A stretch of 39,558 nucleotides of DNA from Parabacteroides sp. (GTDB taxonomy: Bacteria; Bacteroidota; Bacteroidia; Bacteroidales; Tannerellaceae). The position numbers and the translations under genes were made by a program. Shown piece by piece: positions 26,134 to 34,132 of this stretch. The DNA is taken from NCBI GenBank assembly GCA_021204335.1, contig JAJPZM010000381.1:1-39558 (forward strand), in the 5' to 3' direction. Position 1 is the stretch's first letter. Each line of letters starts with the position of its first letter. The notes below the pieces were generated by a model that saw nothing but the letters and a program-made list of their open reading frames with translations, did not search any database and had not been told where the DNA came from.

Positions 26134-27979
26134 ATGGATAAACGATCTGTAGCGATTGTCGTGGTATCGGTCAGCAGTCTGCCGCTGGCACGACAAATCA
26201 AAAAACTATATCCTGAAGCAATCATTTACAGTAAGGAAGCGCAGGAAGAAACGGTGGTCATGGAATCGATCGACAGTATCGTAGGTGATCTGTTCCTCCA
26301 GTCGGATGCCATTATCTTTATCGGCGCCATGGGAATTTGCGTGCGGTGCATCACTCCTTATATAATGGACAAGCATACCGATCCGGCAGTTGTTTGCATC
26401 GACAGTACAGGCAAATATATTATCCCTGTACTATCAGGACATATTGGCGGAGCCAACGAACTGAGTATCGAACTGGCGCAGGCAATCGGCGGAAACGCAA
26501 TCGTCACCACCCAAAGCGACAACACCGGCTTATGGGCGCTCGATACGTTGGCGGAAAAATTCGGTTGGGTGGTCGTTGCCGACGACCTGACCGATAACGA
26601 GAACGCAATGAATACCTGTATCGCTGCCTTCGTCAACAAAAAAACCGACAGCACTGCTCCTGAACGTACGCGACAAAGGTACGGAGTACCTGGAAAGTAC
26701 CTGCCCGGAACATGTGCAGATATTCGATAAATTCTCGGATATCCCGCTCGATCAGTATGACCCGGTAATCACAGTGGGGCCGTTTATTTATGAAGCGGAT
26801 ATAAAAATGGTATCCTACTTCCCCAAAGTGCTGCACCTGGGAATCGGTTGCCGGAAAGAGTTGAAAGGCGATCCCATAGATATGCACCAGCATATTATCG
26901 CCACGCTGATCGACAACAACCTTTGCCCCGAATCGATTGTCGACATATCTTCGATCGATCTGAAAAAGAACGAAGCGATATTGGCGCTCCTTGCCTTTGC
27001 CATTATGGACTGCCCTTTCAAGACCTATCCGGCAGAGGTACTGAACAAACTTTCCGTTCCTAACCCATCCGCCAAGGTAATGGAAGTGACCCAATCGTCG
27101 AGCGTGTCGGAAGCGACTGCCATCCAGAGTGCCGGAGGCGGACTCCTGCTGCTGGAAAAGCAAAAAGGACAGTTGGGAGAGAAAAACGATTACACCTTTG
27201 CCGTTGCCATGGATAAATCCGTACAGCGACAGGGACATATCGAGATTGTAGGCGCAGGTCTCGGCGATCCCGAACTGATATCCATTCGTGGACGCCGGAT
27301 GTTGGAAAAGGCAGACCTGATCTTATATGCCGGAAGCCTGGTCCCGAAAGAACTGACCTACTGCGCCAAGCCGGGAGCCACCGTTCGCAGTTCCGCCGAC
27401 ATGAACCTGGAAGAGCAATTCGCCCTGATGAAGGAATTCTACGACAAAGGCAAGTTCATCGTGCGCCTGCATACCGGCGACCCTTGCATCTACGGTGCTA
27501 TACAGGAACAGATGGCATTCTTCGACCAGTACGGCATGAGCTATCATATCACCCCGGGAATCTCCTCTTTCCAGGCTGCCGCGGCCGCTTTGCAGTCGCA
27601 GTTCACCATCCCGGAAAAGGTACAGACTATCATCCTTACCCGCGGCGAAGGACGCACGCCGATGCCCGAGAAAGAACAGTTGCACAAACTGGCGGCCAGC
27701 CAAAGCACGATGTGCATCTATCTGAGCGCGGGCATTGTCGACAAAGTACAGGAAGAACTCCTGCAACACTATGCGCCCACCACTCCGGTCGCCGCTTGCT
27801 ACAAGCTGACCTGGAAAGACGAGCGCATTTACCGCGGAGAACTGAAAGACCTGGCAAAGATCGTCAAGGACAATCACCTGACATTGACAACGTTACTAGT
27901 CGTAGGCGACGCTATCGATAACCGCGAAGGGCTTTCGCGCCTCTATGCGGATGAATTCAAACACCTGTTCCGCAAATAA
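26134..27979 (+). pseudogene. cbiG-cbiF: Fused CbiG / precorrin-4 C11-methyltransferase (CbiF), frame broken by one extra A
   Basis: The CbiG half (residues about 1-350) opens the delta-lactone of cobalt-precorrin-5A. FIGAMGICVR, LSGHIGGANEL and VGPFIYEADI with GIGCRKEL are its blocks. The CbiF half (about 370-614) methylates C11 (VGAGLGDPELISIRGRRML, LHTGDPCIYGA, TPGISSFQAAAA). The frame breaks at an A7 tract (26638-26644). The upstream frame reads FVNKKTDSTAP and stops at 26730. Deleting one A gives NKKPTALLLNVRDKG, which joins smoothly to the downstream frame and yields a 614-residue fusion. The CbiF half could still be made from a later start. It is 7 nt after cbiET and abuts cbiJ-cbiD. 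A homopolymer miscall is the simplest explanation. Confidence 0.88.
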
Positions 27980-29797
27980 ATGATATTGATATTAGGAGGG
28001 ACAACGGAAGGACGGGCTGCCGCACGCATAGCCGATGAAGGAAGTGCTCCTTATTACTATTCGACGAAAGGGGCTCTTCAGGAAATAGACTGTGCGCACG
28101 GCATCCGTTTGACCGGTGGAATGGATATGGCAGAGATGGAAGCATGTTGCCGCGAAAAAGGCATTCGCCTGCTGATCGATGCCGCCCATCCTTTTGCCTC
28201 TGCCTTGCATCGAACAGTGGCAGACGTATCTTCCGCCCTTCAAATACCGGTAATCCGTTACGAACGGCAATATCCTCCACACGATCCGAAACTGGTCTGG
28301 TGCGACGATTATACCGATGCCATCCGTAAACTGGAAGAACAGGGCGTCCGGCATCTGCTGGCCCTGACCGGCGTAAACACCATCGCCCCTCTCCATTCCT
28401 GGTGGGAGAAACACCCGAGCTGGTTCCGCATCCTGGAACGGGAAGAATCGCTTACGCTTGCCACCCGGCAAGGCTTTCCTGCCGACCGCTTGCTTTTCTA
28501 TCGCGATGAAGACGATGCTGGCCAACTGACGGACCAGCTGCATCCCGATGCCATCATCACCAAAGAAAGCGGCCAATCCGGTTATTTCAACGAGAAAGTA
28601 GCCGCCGCCCACGAACGCCACATTCCGGTGTTTGTCGTTAAACGTCCGGCACTGCCCGAAACATTTTATAAGGTATATGGAGAAGACGGGCTGCGCAAAC
28701 AGATCGAACGGTTGTTGCCCGACTTCTTCCCCCTGCATCATGGCTACACCACCGGAGCCTGTGCCACCGCCGCTGCTAAAGCCGCCTTAGTAGCACTGCT
28801 AACCCGGAAAGAGCAAACCGAATCGCCCATCACCCTGCCTTCGGGCGAAGTAATTACCTTACCGGTTGCCGAAACAACCTGGACTGATAAGACCGCCACC
28901 TGCACAGTCGTCAAAGATGCCGGCGACGATCCGGACGTAACAAACGGTAGCCGCATTGTTGCAACCGTTGCATTCCCTACCGGTTCTGATTCGTCATGCA
29001 TCCGCTTTATAGCCGGCCCGGGAGTCGGCACAGTGACCCTTCCCGGATTAGGTCTGGAAGTAGGCGGCCCGGCTATCAACGCCACGCCACGCAAGATGAT
29101 AACAGACGAACTAGTTGCCGTTCTAAAACGTTTCGAACAGAAAGAACCGGTAGCCTTAACCGTCACGATCTCCGTACCCGGCGGCGAAGAGCTGACCAAA
29201 AAGACATTCAACCCCAAGCTGGGCATCGTGGGCGGCATCTCTATCATCGGCACGTCGGGCATTGTCCGCCCCTTCTCGACCGATGCCTTTATCGCCTCCA
29301 TCCGCAAGGAAGCAGAGGTTGCAAAGGCCATCGGCTGCACAACGCTGGTAATCAACTCGGGAGCCAAAAGCGAACGCTACCTGAAAGCCCGCTTCCCCGA
29401 ACTTCCGCCACAGGCATTCGTCCACTACGGCAATTTCATCGGCGAGACGCTCAAGATCGCAGCAACGCTCGGGTTTCCTCAGGTGGTTATGGGTATCATG
29501 CTCGGGAAAGCCGTCAAGCTAGCCGAAGGTTTCCTCGATACCCACAGCAAAAAAGTGGTGATGAATAAAGAGTTCCTAAAAGAATTAGCACACGAAGCCG
29601 GTTGCTCGGAAGCATCCGTTCGCTCGATCGACACGATTACCCTGGCACGCGAGCTATGGCAACTCTTCCCTGCCGAAGAACAGGATGCCTTCTTTGACCT
29701 GCTGCTAAAGAAATGTTACCACCACTGTTCCCCTCTCTTTCCTCGGGGAGAATTATCCCTGCTGCTGATTACAGAGGAAGGGAATATCCGGGGATAA
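27980..29797 (+). CDS. cbiJ-cbiD: Fused precorrin-6A reductase (CbiJ) / cobalt-precorrin-5B C1-methyltransferase (CbiD)
   Basis: The 605-residue fusion starts with CbiJ/CobK (about 1-245), an NAD(P)H-dependent reductase of the precorrin-6 macrocycle (LILGGTTEGRAAA, DAAHPFASAL, ITKESGQSGYFNEK). It continues with CbiD (about 252-600), which adds the C1 methyl group (HHGYTTGACATAAAKAAL, GPGVGTVT, GIVGGISIIGTSG, GNFIGETL). Its start codon follows the cbiG-cbiF stop with no gap. It is the last gene of the corrin operon; 54 nt later lemA begins behind its own promoter. The frame is clean. With its neighbours it covers every ring-modifying step of the anaerobic branch except CbiL, which is absent from the window. 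Confidence 0.95.
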   Translation: MILILGGTTEGRAAARIADEGSAPYYYSTKGALQEIDCAHGIRLTGGMDMAEMEACCREKGIRLLIDAAHPFASALHRTVADVSSALQIPVIRYERQYPPHDPKLVWCDDYTDAIRKLEEQGVRHLLALTGVNTIAPLHSWWEKHPSWFRILEREESLTLATRQGFPADRLLFYRDEDDAGQLTDQLHPDAIITKESGQSGYFNEKVAAAHERHIPVFVVKRPALPETFYKVYGEDGLRKQIERLLPDFFPLHHGYTTGACATAAAKAALVALLTRKEQTESPITLPSGEVITLPVAETTWTDKTATCTVVKDAGDDPDVTNGSRIVATVAFPTGSDSSCIRFIAGPGVGTVTLPGLGLEVGGPAINATPRKMITDELVAVLKRFEQKEPVALTVTISVPGGEELTKKTFNPKLGIVGGISIIGTSGIVRPFSTDAFIASIRKEAEVAKAIGCTTLVINSGAKSERYLKARFPELPPQAFVHYGNFIGETLKIAATLGFPQVVMGIMLGKAVKLAEGFLDTHSKKVVMNKEFLKELAHEAGCSEASVRSIDTITLARELWQLFPAEEQDAFFDLLLKKCYHHCSPLFPRGELSLLLITEEGNIRG

Positions 29798-29808
29798 CAT
29801 ATTTTCCT

Positions 29809-29816
29809 TATATTTG
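29809..29816 (+). promoter_or_regulatory. -7 box (TATATTTG) for lemA
   Basis: A perfect TAnnTTTG lies 35 nt before the lemA start, separating this pair from the cobalamin operon. Confidence 0.55.
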
Positions 29817-29851
29817 CACGAGTATAAATAACAATTTAAAGCAAAAAGAAA

Positions 29852-30451
29852 ATGTTTAAGAACAAAGCTTTATGGATTACGCTTGCCGTTATCGTAGTAC
29901 TTCTGTTTGCCGGTTTCTCATGGGTGAAAGGCACATACAACGCAATGGTTACTGAGGATGAAGGAGTAAAGACTGCCTGGAGCCAGGTTGAAAACCAATA
30001 CCAGCGCCGTATGGATCTGATCCCGAACCTGGTCAATACGGTCAAAGGATATGCCACCCACGAGAAAGAAACTCTGGAAGGCGTAGTAAGCGCCCGCGCC
30101 GAAGCGACCAAGACGACTATCGACCCGTCTAACCTGACCGAAGAGTCGATGAAGAAATTCCAGGCCGCACAGGGCGAACTGAGCAGTGCCCTCTCCCGCC
30201 TGATGGTCGTACTGGAACGTTACCCGGACCTGAAAGCAAACCAGAACTTCTCCGAGTTGCAGGCCCAACTGGAAGGCATCGAGAACCGTATCTCCGTAGA
30301 ACGTAAGCGTTTCAACGAAACCGCACAATCATACAACACGTATATCCGCTCCTTCCCGACCAATATCCTGGCGGGTATGTTCGGCTTCCAGCCAAAGGCT
30401 TACTTCAGTGCGGAAAGCGGTGCGGAGAAGGCTCCGAAAGTTGAATTCTAA
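29852..30451 (+). CDS. lemA: LemA family protein
   Basis: The 199-residue protein has one N-terminal transmembrane helix (residues 7-25) followed by an all-helical LemA domain. Family signatures are YNAMVTEDEGVKTAWSQVENQYQRR, split here by conserved polar positions, then DLIPNLVNTVKGYA and the late RKRFNETAQSYNTYIR. The type II or N-out topology places the helical domain outside the cytoplasm. The role of LemA is poorly known, but it is commonly paired with a TPM-domain protein, as here (the next gene begins 21 nt later), and the two probably function together at the envelope. Confidence 0.93.
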   Translation: MFKNKALWITLAVIVVLLFAGFSWVKGTYNAMVTEDEGVKTAWSQVENQYQRRMDLIPNLVNTVKGYATHEKETLEGVVSARAEATKTTIDPSNLTEESMKKFQAAQGELSSALSRLMVVLERYPDLKANQNFSELQAQLEGIENRISVERKRFNETAQSYNTYIRSFPTNILAGMFGFQPKAYFSAESGAEKAPKVEF

Positions 30452-30472
30452 TCCGGTAAACTCAGATAAAGG

Positions 30473-31453
30473 ATGAAATACCGGAATAAGACAGGAATGG
30501 GCAAACACCTGCTGGCTTTATGGCTGACAGGCGTTCTGCTTGTATCCCTTTTCCCCCTGCGGCTTTCGGCGGCCACTGATTATACGGTCGAAACGATACC
30601 TAACGTACGCCTCTCCGACCGTAACAATCACGTGAGCAATCCCGACGGGATCATTCAGCCACAAGACGTTGAGCGCATCAACCACCTGTTGCGGATCGTG
30701 GAAGACAGCCTGGGAATAGAAGTCGCCGTCGTTGCCGTGGAAAGCATCGGCGACAACGACGCCCGCATGTTTGCCACCGACCTGTTCCAGCATTGGGGAC
30801 TGGGAAAGAAGGGAAAAGACAACGGCCTGCTGATCCAGCTCGTCACCGAGCCGACCCAACGCTCCGTTGTGTTTGAAACGGGCTACGGCCTGGAAGGAGT
30901 GCTTCCCGATGCCATCACCTACCGCTTGCAGCAAAAGTATATGATACCCGACCTGAAAGCCGGCAACTACAGCACAGGTATGCTGAAAGGTGTAGCCGCC
31001 GTAAAAAACTACCTGATGGCCAGCGATTACGAACGGGCCGCCATGACCGGCAACAACCAGCGCCAGGCGGAAGGCGACGACCTTTTCCTGTGGTTGTTTA
31101 TGATTATGGTAATCATCATCCCCGTCGGAATCATGCTCTTGGCCTCTTTCCTGAAATACCGTCCGCGTATTTGTCCCCGTTGCGGACAGAAAACGTTGGT
31201 ATATGCCGGCCAGCAGGTCATACAGAAAGCAACCTATAGCTCGGAAGGAGTAGCAGAAGATGTCTACAGATGCAAGAATTGCGGCTATACGGAAAAGAAA
31301 AACCATACGATCAGCCGGCTGAGACGCAGCACAGGCCCTATCATCATTGGTGGTGGCGGACGAGGCGGCGGTTTCGGAGGAGGCTTTGGCGGTGGTGGCA
31401 GCTCCTGGGGCGGAGGACGTTCGGGAGGTGGTGGCTCTATCAGTCGCTTTTAA
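30473..31453 (+). CDS. TPM-domain membrane protein with glycine-rich tail
   Basis: The 326-residue protein carries a signal peptide (residues 1-33) and a TPM domain (TLP18.3/Psb32/MOLO-1, about 45-185, with LGIEVAVVAVESIGDNDARMF cut into the usual core strands and ETGYGLEGVLPD). A transmembrane helix (about 203-226) follows. The cytosolic side has a zinc-ribbon-like segment with two Cys-x2-Cys pairs (CPRCGQ and CKNCGY), and the end is a glycine/serine tail. Such YgcG-like tails are typical. ATG 30473 is used; ATG 30497 would give a more compact signal peptide and is possible. It is downstream partner of lemA. Confidence 0.88.
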   Translation: MKYRNKTGMGKHLLALWLTGVLLVSLFPLRLSAATDYTVETIPNVRLSDRNNHVSNPDGIIQPQDVERINHLLRIVEDSLGIEVAVVAVESIGDNDARMFATDLFQHWGLGKKGKDNGLLIQLVTEPTQRSVVFETGYGLEGVLPDAITYRLQQKYMIPDLKAGNYSTGMLKGVAAVKNYLMASDYERAAMTGNNQRQAEGDDLFLWLFMIMVIIIPVGIMLLASFLKYRPRICPRCGQKTLVYAGQQVIQKATYSSEGVAEDVYRCKNCGYTEKKNHTISRLRRSTGPIIIGGGGRGGGFGGGFGGGGSSWGGGRSGGGGSISRF

Positions 31454-31542
31454 GCAGAATAAGCAGCTGAATTATGCAAATAGCTAAGCTGTTTTGCCGG
31501 GGATAGGTAGAAAAGTTGCCTAACACCCCCATCTGCGCCCGA

Positions 31543-31606
31543 TTTACACCCGGGTGTAAACAATACTGAGACCCGGGTGTCGATACCATTCGCACCCGGG
31601 TCTCAG
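31543..31606. repeat. Repeat cluster C: three ACCCGGGT-centred palindromes
   Basis: TTTACACCCGGGTGTAAA at 31543-31560 is a perfect 18-bp palindrome. CTGAGACCCGGGTG (31566-31579) and CACCCGGGTCTCAG (31593-31606) form a perfect 14-bp inverted repeat with a 13-nt loop, and each contains the same ACCCGGGT core. CGGGTGTCG (31574-31582) is shared with cluster B. The cluster sits in the 3' region between convergent operons. No T-tract follows the stems, so simple terminators are not indicated. Confidence 0.8.
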
Positions 31607-31681
31607 CGCATTTAACTGCTTACTTTATTGAAAATAAGTTATATACCTAATCAAAATAGCACCTGATGTAATTTATAATTC

Positions 31682-31796
31682 GTGATAGAGCGATAGATGC
31701 AGTGATAGTTAAATCAAACAACTATCACTACGTACACCTCAGATTATAAGCCATATACAACCGTTTGTGATAGAGTGATAGTTGTTTTGCAAAACA
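31682..31796. repeat. Repeat cluster D: GTGATAG words with 14-bp inverted repeat
   Basis: GTGATAG occurs directly at 31682, 31702, 31767 and 31776 and inverted (CTATCAC) at 31722-31728. AAACAACTATCACT (31716-31729) and AGTGATAGTTGTTT (31775-31788) form a perfect 14-bp inverted repeat. AGTGATAGTT (31701-31710) can pair alternatively with AACTATCACT (31720-31729), so two mutually exclusive hairpins are possible. GTGATAGAGYGATAG is duplicated at 31682-31696 and 31767-31781. A 14-bp palindrome TGTTTTGCAAAACA closes the cluster at 31783-31796, just beyond the hydrogenase gamma-subunit stop. Confidence 0.8.
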
Positions 31797-31807
31797 TATT
31801 CTTTGTA

Positions 31808-32296
31808 TTACTCCTCGCGAATATAATATTCGGACAGTATATCCCTCACTTTTTCCGGAGTAATCCTTCCGTAGACTTTCCCGCCAATGGTTACAACCGG
31901 AGCCAGGCCGCAGGCACCCACACAACGCAGGCAATCCAACGAGAACAAGCCGTCGGGGGTAGTCTCTCCTATCTTTATTTCAAGCTGACGCTGGAGTTCG
32001 TCTAACACCTTTTCGGCTCCGCGTACATAGCAAGCGGTTCCCAGACAGACGGAAATCGGGTATTTCCCTTTCGGCGTCATGGTGAAGAACAAATAAAAGG
32101 TAACTACACCATATACGCGTGATACGGGAATATTCAACTCGGCAGCCACTATTTCCTGTACTTCGCGGGGAAGATAACCGAATATCCCCTGCGCTGCATG
32201 CAGGATATTGATCAGTTCACCGGGATCGTTGCCGTTTTCCTGACAGACGGCACGCAACTCTTTTACTTTTGATTGGGGCAAATGTATCTTTTCCAT
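31808..32296 (-). CDS. hydC: [FeFe]-hydrogenase gamma subunit (NuoE-like, HydC)
   Basis: The 162-residue thioredoxin-like [2Fe-2S] subunit is homologous to NuoE of complex I. Cluster ligands are visible as CLGTAC and CVGAC. The N-terminal helical domain has the usual GIFGYLPREVQ and YGVVTFYLFF blocks. In trimeric HydABC hydrogenases it passes electrons between the NADH-oxidising flavoprotein and the catalytic subunit. It is the last gene of the operon, 3 nt after hydA. A lone NuoE would be ambiguous, but the neighbours make the hydrogenase role clear. Confidence 0.92.
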   Translation of the reverse strand: MEKIHLPQSKVKELRAVCQENGNDPGELINILHAAQGIFGYLPREVQEIVAAELNIPVSRVYGVVTFYLFFTMTPKGKYPISVCLGTACYVRGAEKVLDELQRQLEIKIGETTPDGLFSLDCLRCVGACGLAPVVTIGGKVYGRITPEKVRDILSEYYIREE

Positions 32297-32299
32297 GGC

Positions 32300-34090
32300 T
32301 TATTCATCTTTATCGATTTCCACAAACATATCGACTACTTCCTTGCGGTCGAAGTAGTGTGTATGCAATAATTTATGCGCTTTCGGTCCGCACGGCTCAC
32401 CCAGATATTCCTTGTAAAGCTGTTGGATAGCGGGGTTTTCATGACTCTTGCGGAGTGTCTTGCCGGCATCTTCGCTGTATAAGGCGGCAGCCCGTTTGCG
32501 TAATACCTCCATCCGGCCTTGATGGAACGGTTGTCCGCCACCACCGATGCATCCGCCCGGGCAGGCCATTATTTCAATCACATGGTAAGGCGACTTGCCG
32601 CTTCTCACCTCTTCAACCAGTTTGCGGGCATTCCCCAGACCGTGAGCGATACCGATCTCTATCGGAACACCGTCGAAGTCGACCGTTGCACTGCGGATGC
32701 CTTCGAGACTGCGCAATTCTTCAAACTCGATTTTTCCAAGCGGCTTCTTGGTATATAGCTCGTAAGCCGTACGGCAAGCGGCTTCGATCACACCGCCGGT
32801 TGTACCGAAAATAACGCCGGCACCGGTCGACTCGCCGAGAGGCTGGTCGAAGTCGCTGTCGGGCAGTTCATTGAATTTGATGTTGGCATAACGTATCAAT
32901 CGTGCCAGCTCGCGGGTATAAATAGAGATATCCACATCGGGATTGCCTTCTACGGCAAACTCCGGTCGGCTGGCTTCGTATTTCTTTGCCAGACAAGGCA
33001 TGATGGAAACGACAACGATGTTCTTGCGGTCTACCCCCAGCTTTTCGGCAAAATAGCTTTTAGCAATGGCGCCGAACATTTGTTGCGGGCTCTTGGCTGT
33101 AGACAGGTTATTCAGTAATTCGGGGAAATGCTGCTCCACAAAGCTGACCCAGCCGGGACAGCAGCTCGTCATCATCGGTATCTTTACTTCCTGATCGCCG
33201 GAAAGATATTTACCCAACCGTTGCAAAAGCTCCGTACCCTCCTCCATAATGGTCAGGTCGGCAGCAAAGTCGGTATCGAATACATAGTCGAAACCTAGCT
33301 GGCGAAGGGCCGAAACCATCTTGCCGGTAACCAACGTGCCCGGTTCGCAACCGAAGTCGCGCCCGAGAGCCGTACGTACTGCCGGAGCGGTTTGGGCGAT
33401 AACGATCTTGGTCGGATCTACCAAAGCATCCAGGACGGGTTGCTGGGTATTGCGTCCGCTTAAGGCATTAACGGGACAAACGGAAACGCATTGTCCGCAA
33501 TAGGAACAGGTACTACCTGCAATATCACACTCGAAAGCAGTAGATACGGCGGCATTAAAACCACGATTGACGGCTGTCAATGCTCCTACGGTCTGTATGC
33601 TGTTGCACATCGTTTCGCACCGGCGGCACATGATACATTTATTCATATTACGCACGATAGACGGTGAGCGGTCTATTTCGAAAGTGGATTGTTCGCCCTG
33701 GTATCTTATTTCACGAATACCCAGGTCGTGGGCGATTGCCTGCAATTCGCAATATCCGTTACTACTGCAAGTCAGACAGCCTGCCGGATGGTTAGACAGG
33801 ATCAGTTCCATTACGGTTTTGCGGGCATTCATTACACGCGATGTATGGGTTTTGACCACCATGCCCTCGGTACATTCCATCTTACAGGATGGAGCCAGGT
33901 TGCGGCGGCCTTCTATCTCGACAACGCAGATGCGGCAGGCACCGGGATTGTTTTCGTAATTCAGATCTTCCAGTTTCATGTGGCAAAGTGTCGGTATGCG
34001 GATACCCATACTCTTTGCGGCGTCGAGAATGGTCGTGCCTTTCGGAACTTCCACTTCTCTGTTATCTATAGTTAGTTTTATATTTTCCAT
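32300..34090 (-). CDS. hydA: [FeFe]-hydrogenase catalytic subunit (HydA)
   Basis: The 596-residue catalytic subunit reduces protons or oxidises H2. The N-terminal [2Fe-2S] plant-ferredoxin domain (about 1-80) is followed by a His-Cys3 [4Fe-4S] site (HPAGCLTCSSNGYC) and two [4Fe-4S] motifs (CIMCRRCETMC and CSYCGQCVSVCP). All three H-cluster signatures are intact: TSCCPGW, MPCLAKKYE and ACPGGCIGGGGQ. The ferredoxin-rich M3-type layout with HydB and HydC subunits is that of group A3 enzymes, known to bifurcate electrons between NADH and ferredoxin. Direction in the cell is probably H2 evolution from NADH plus reduced ferredoxin during fermentation. Maturation genes hydEFG are not in the window. 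Confidence 0.96.
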   Translation of the reverse strand: MENIKLTIDNREVEVPKGTTILDAAKSMGIRIPTLCHMKLEDLNYENNPGACRICVVEIEGRRNLAPSCKMECTEGMVVKTHTSRVMNARKTVMELILSNHPAGCLTCSSNGYCELQAIAHDLGIREIRYQGEQSTFEIDRSPSIVRNMNKCIMCRRCETMCNSIQTVGALTAVNRGFNAAVSTAFECDIAGSTCSYCGQCVSVCPVNALSGRNTQQPVLDALVDPTKIVIAQTAPAVRTALGRDFGCEPGTLVTGKMVSALRQLGFDYVFDTDFAADLTIMEEGTELLQRLGKYLSGDQEVKIPMMTSCCPGWVSFVEQHFPELLNNLSTAKSPQQMFGAIAKSYFAEKLGVDRKNIVVVSIMPCLAKKYEASRPEFAVEGNPDVDISIYTRELARLIRYANIKFNELPDSDFDQPLGESTGAGVIFGTTGGVIEAACRTAYELYTKKPLGKIEFEELRSLEGIRSATVDFDGVPIEIGIAHGLGNARKLVEEVRSGKSPYHVIEIMACPGGCIGGGGQPFHQGRMEVLRKRAAALYSEDAGKTLRKSHENPAIQQLYKEYLGEPCGPKAHKLLHTHYFDRKEVVDMFVEIDKDE

Positions 34091-34132
34091 ATTGTTATCT
34101 CTTTTATCAGCCGACAGTTGCCGCCAACCGAT

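Larger units (their letters stand above)
31454..31807. other. 354-bp intergenic region between convergent genes, packed with inverted repeats
   Basis: No gene is supported. A weak hairpin (CAGCT/AGCTG, followed by TTTT, 31464-31495) may terminate the lemA unit. Two unrelated repeat clusters follow (31543-31606 and 31682-31796). They occupy about half of the gap between the TPM-domain gene and the hydrogenase gamma-subunit gene. Confidence 0.6.

Noticed and set aside
31454..31807. CRISPR array at the repeat-rich gap
   Set aside because: Repeats are short, palindromic, irregularly spaced and in both orientations; no cas genes are nearby.
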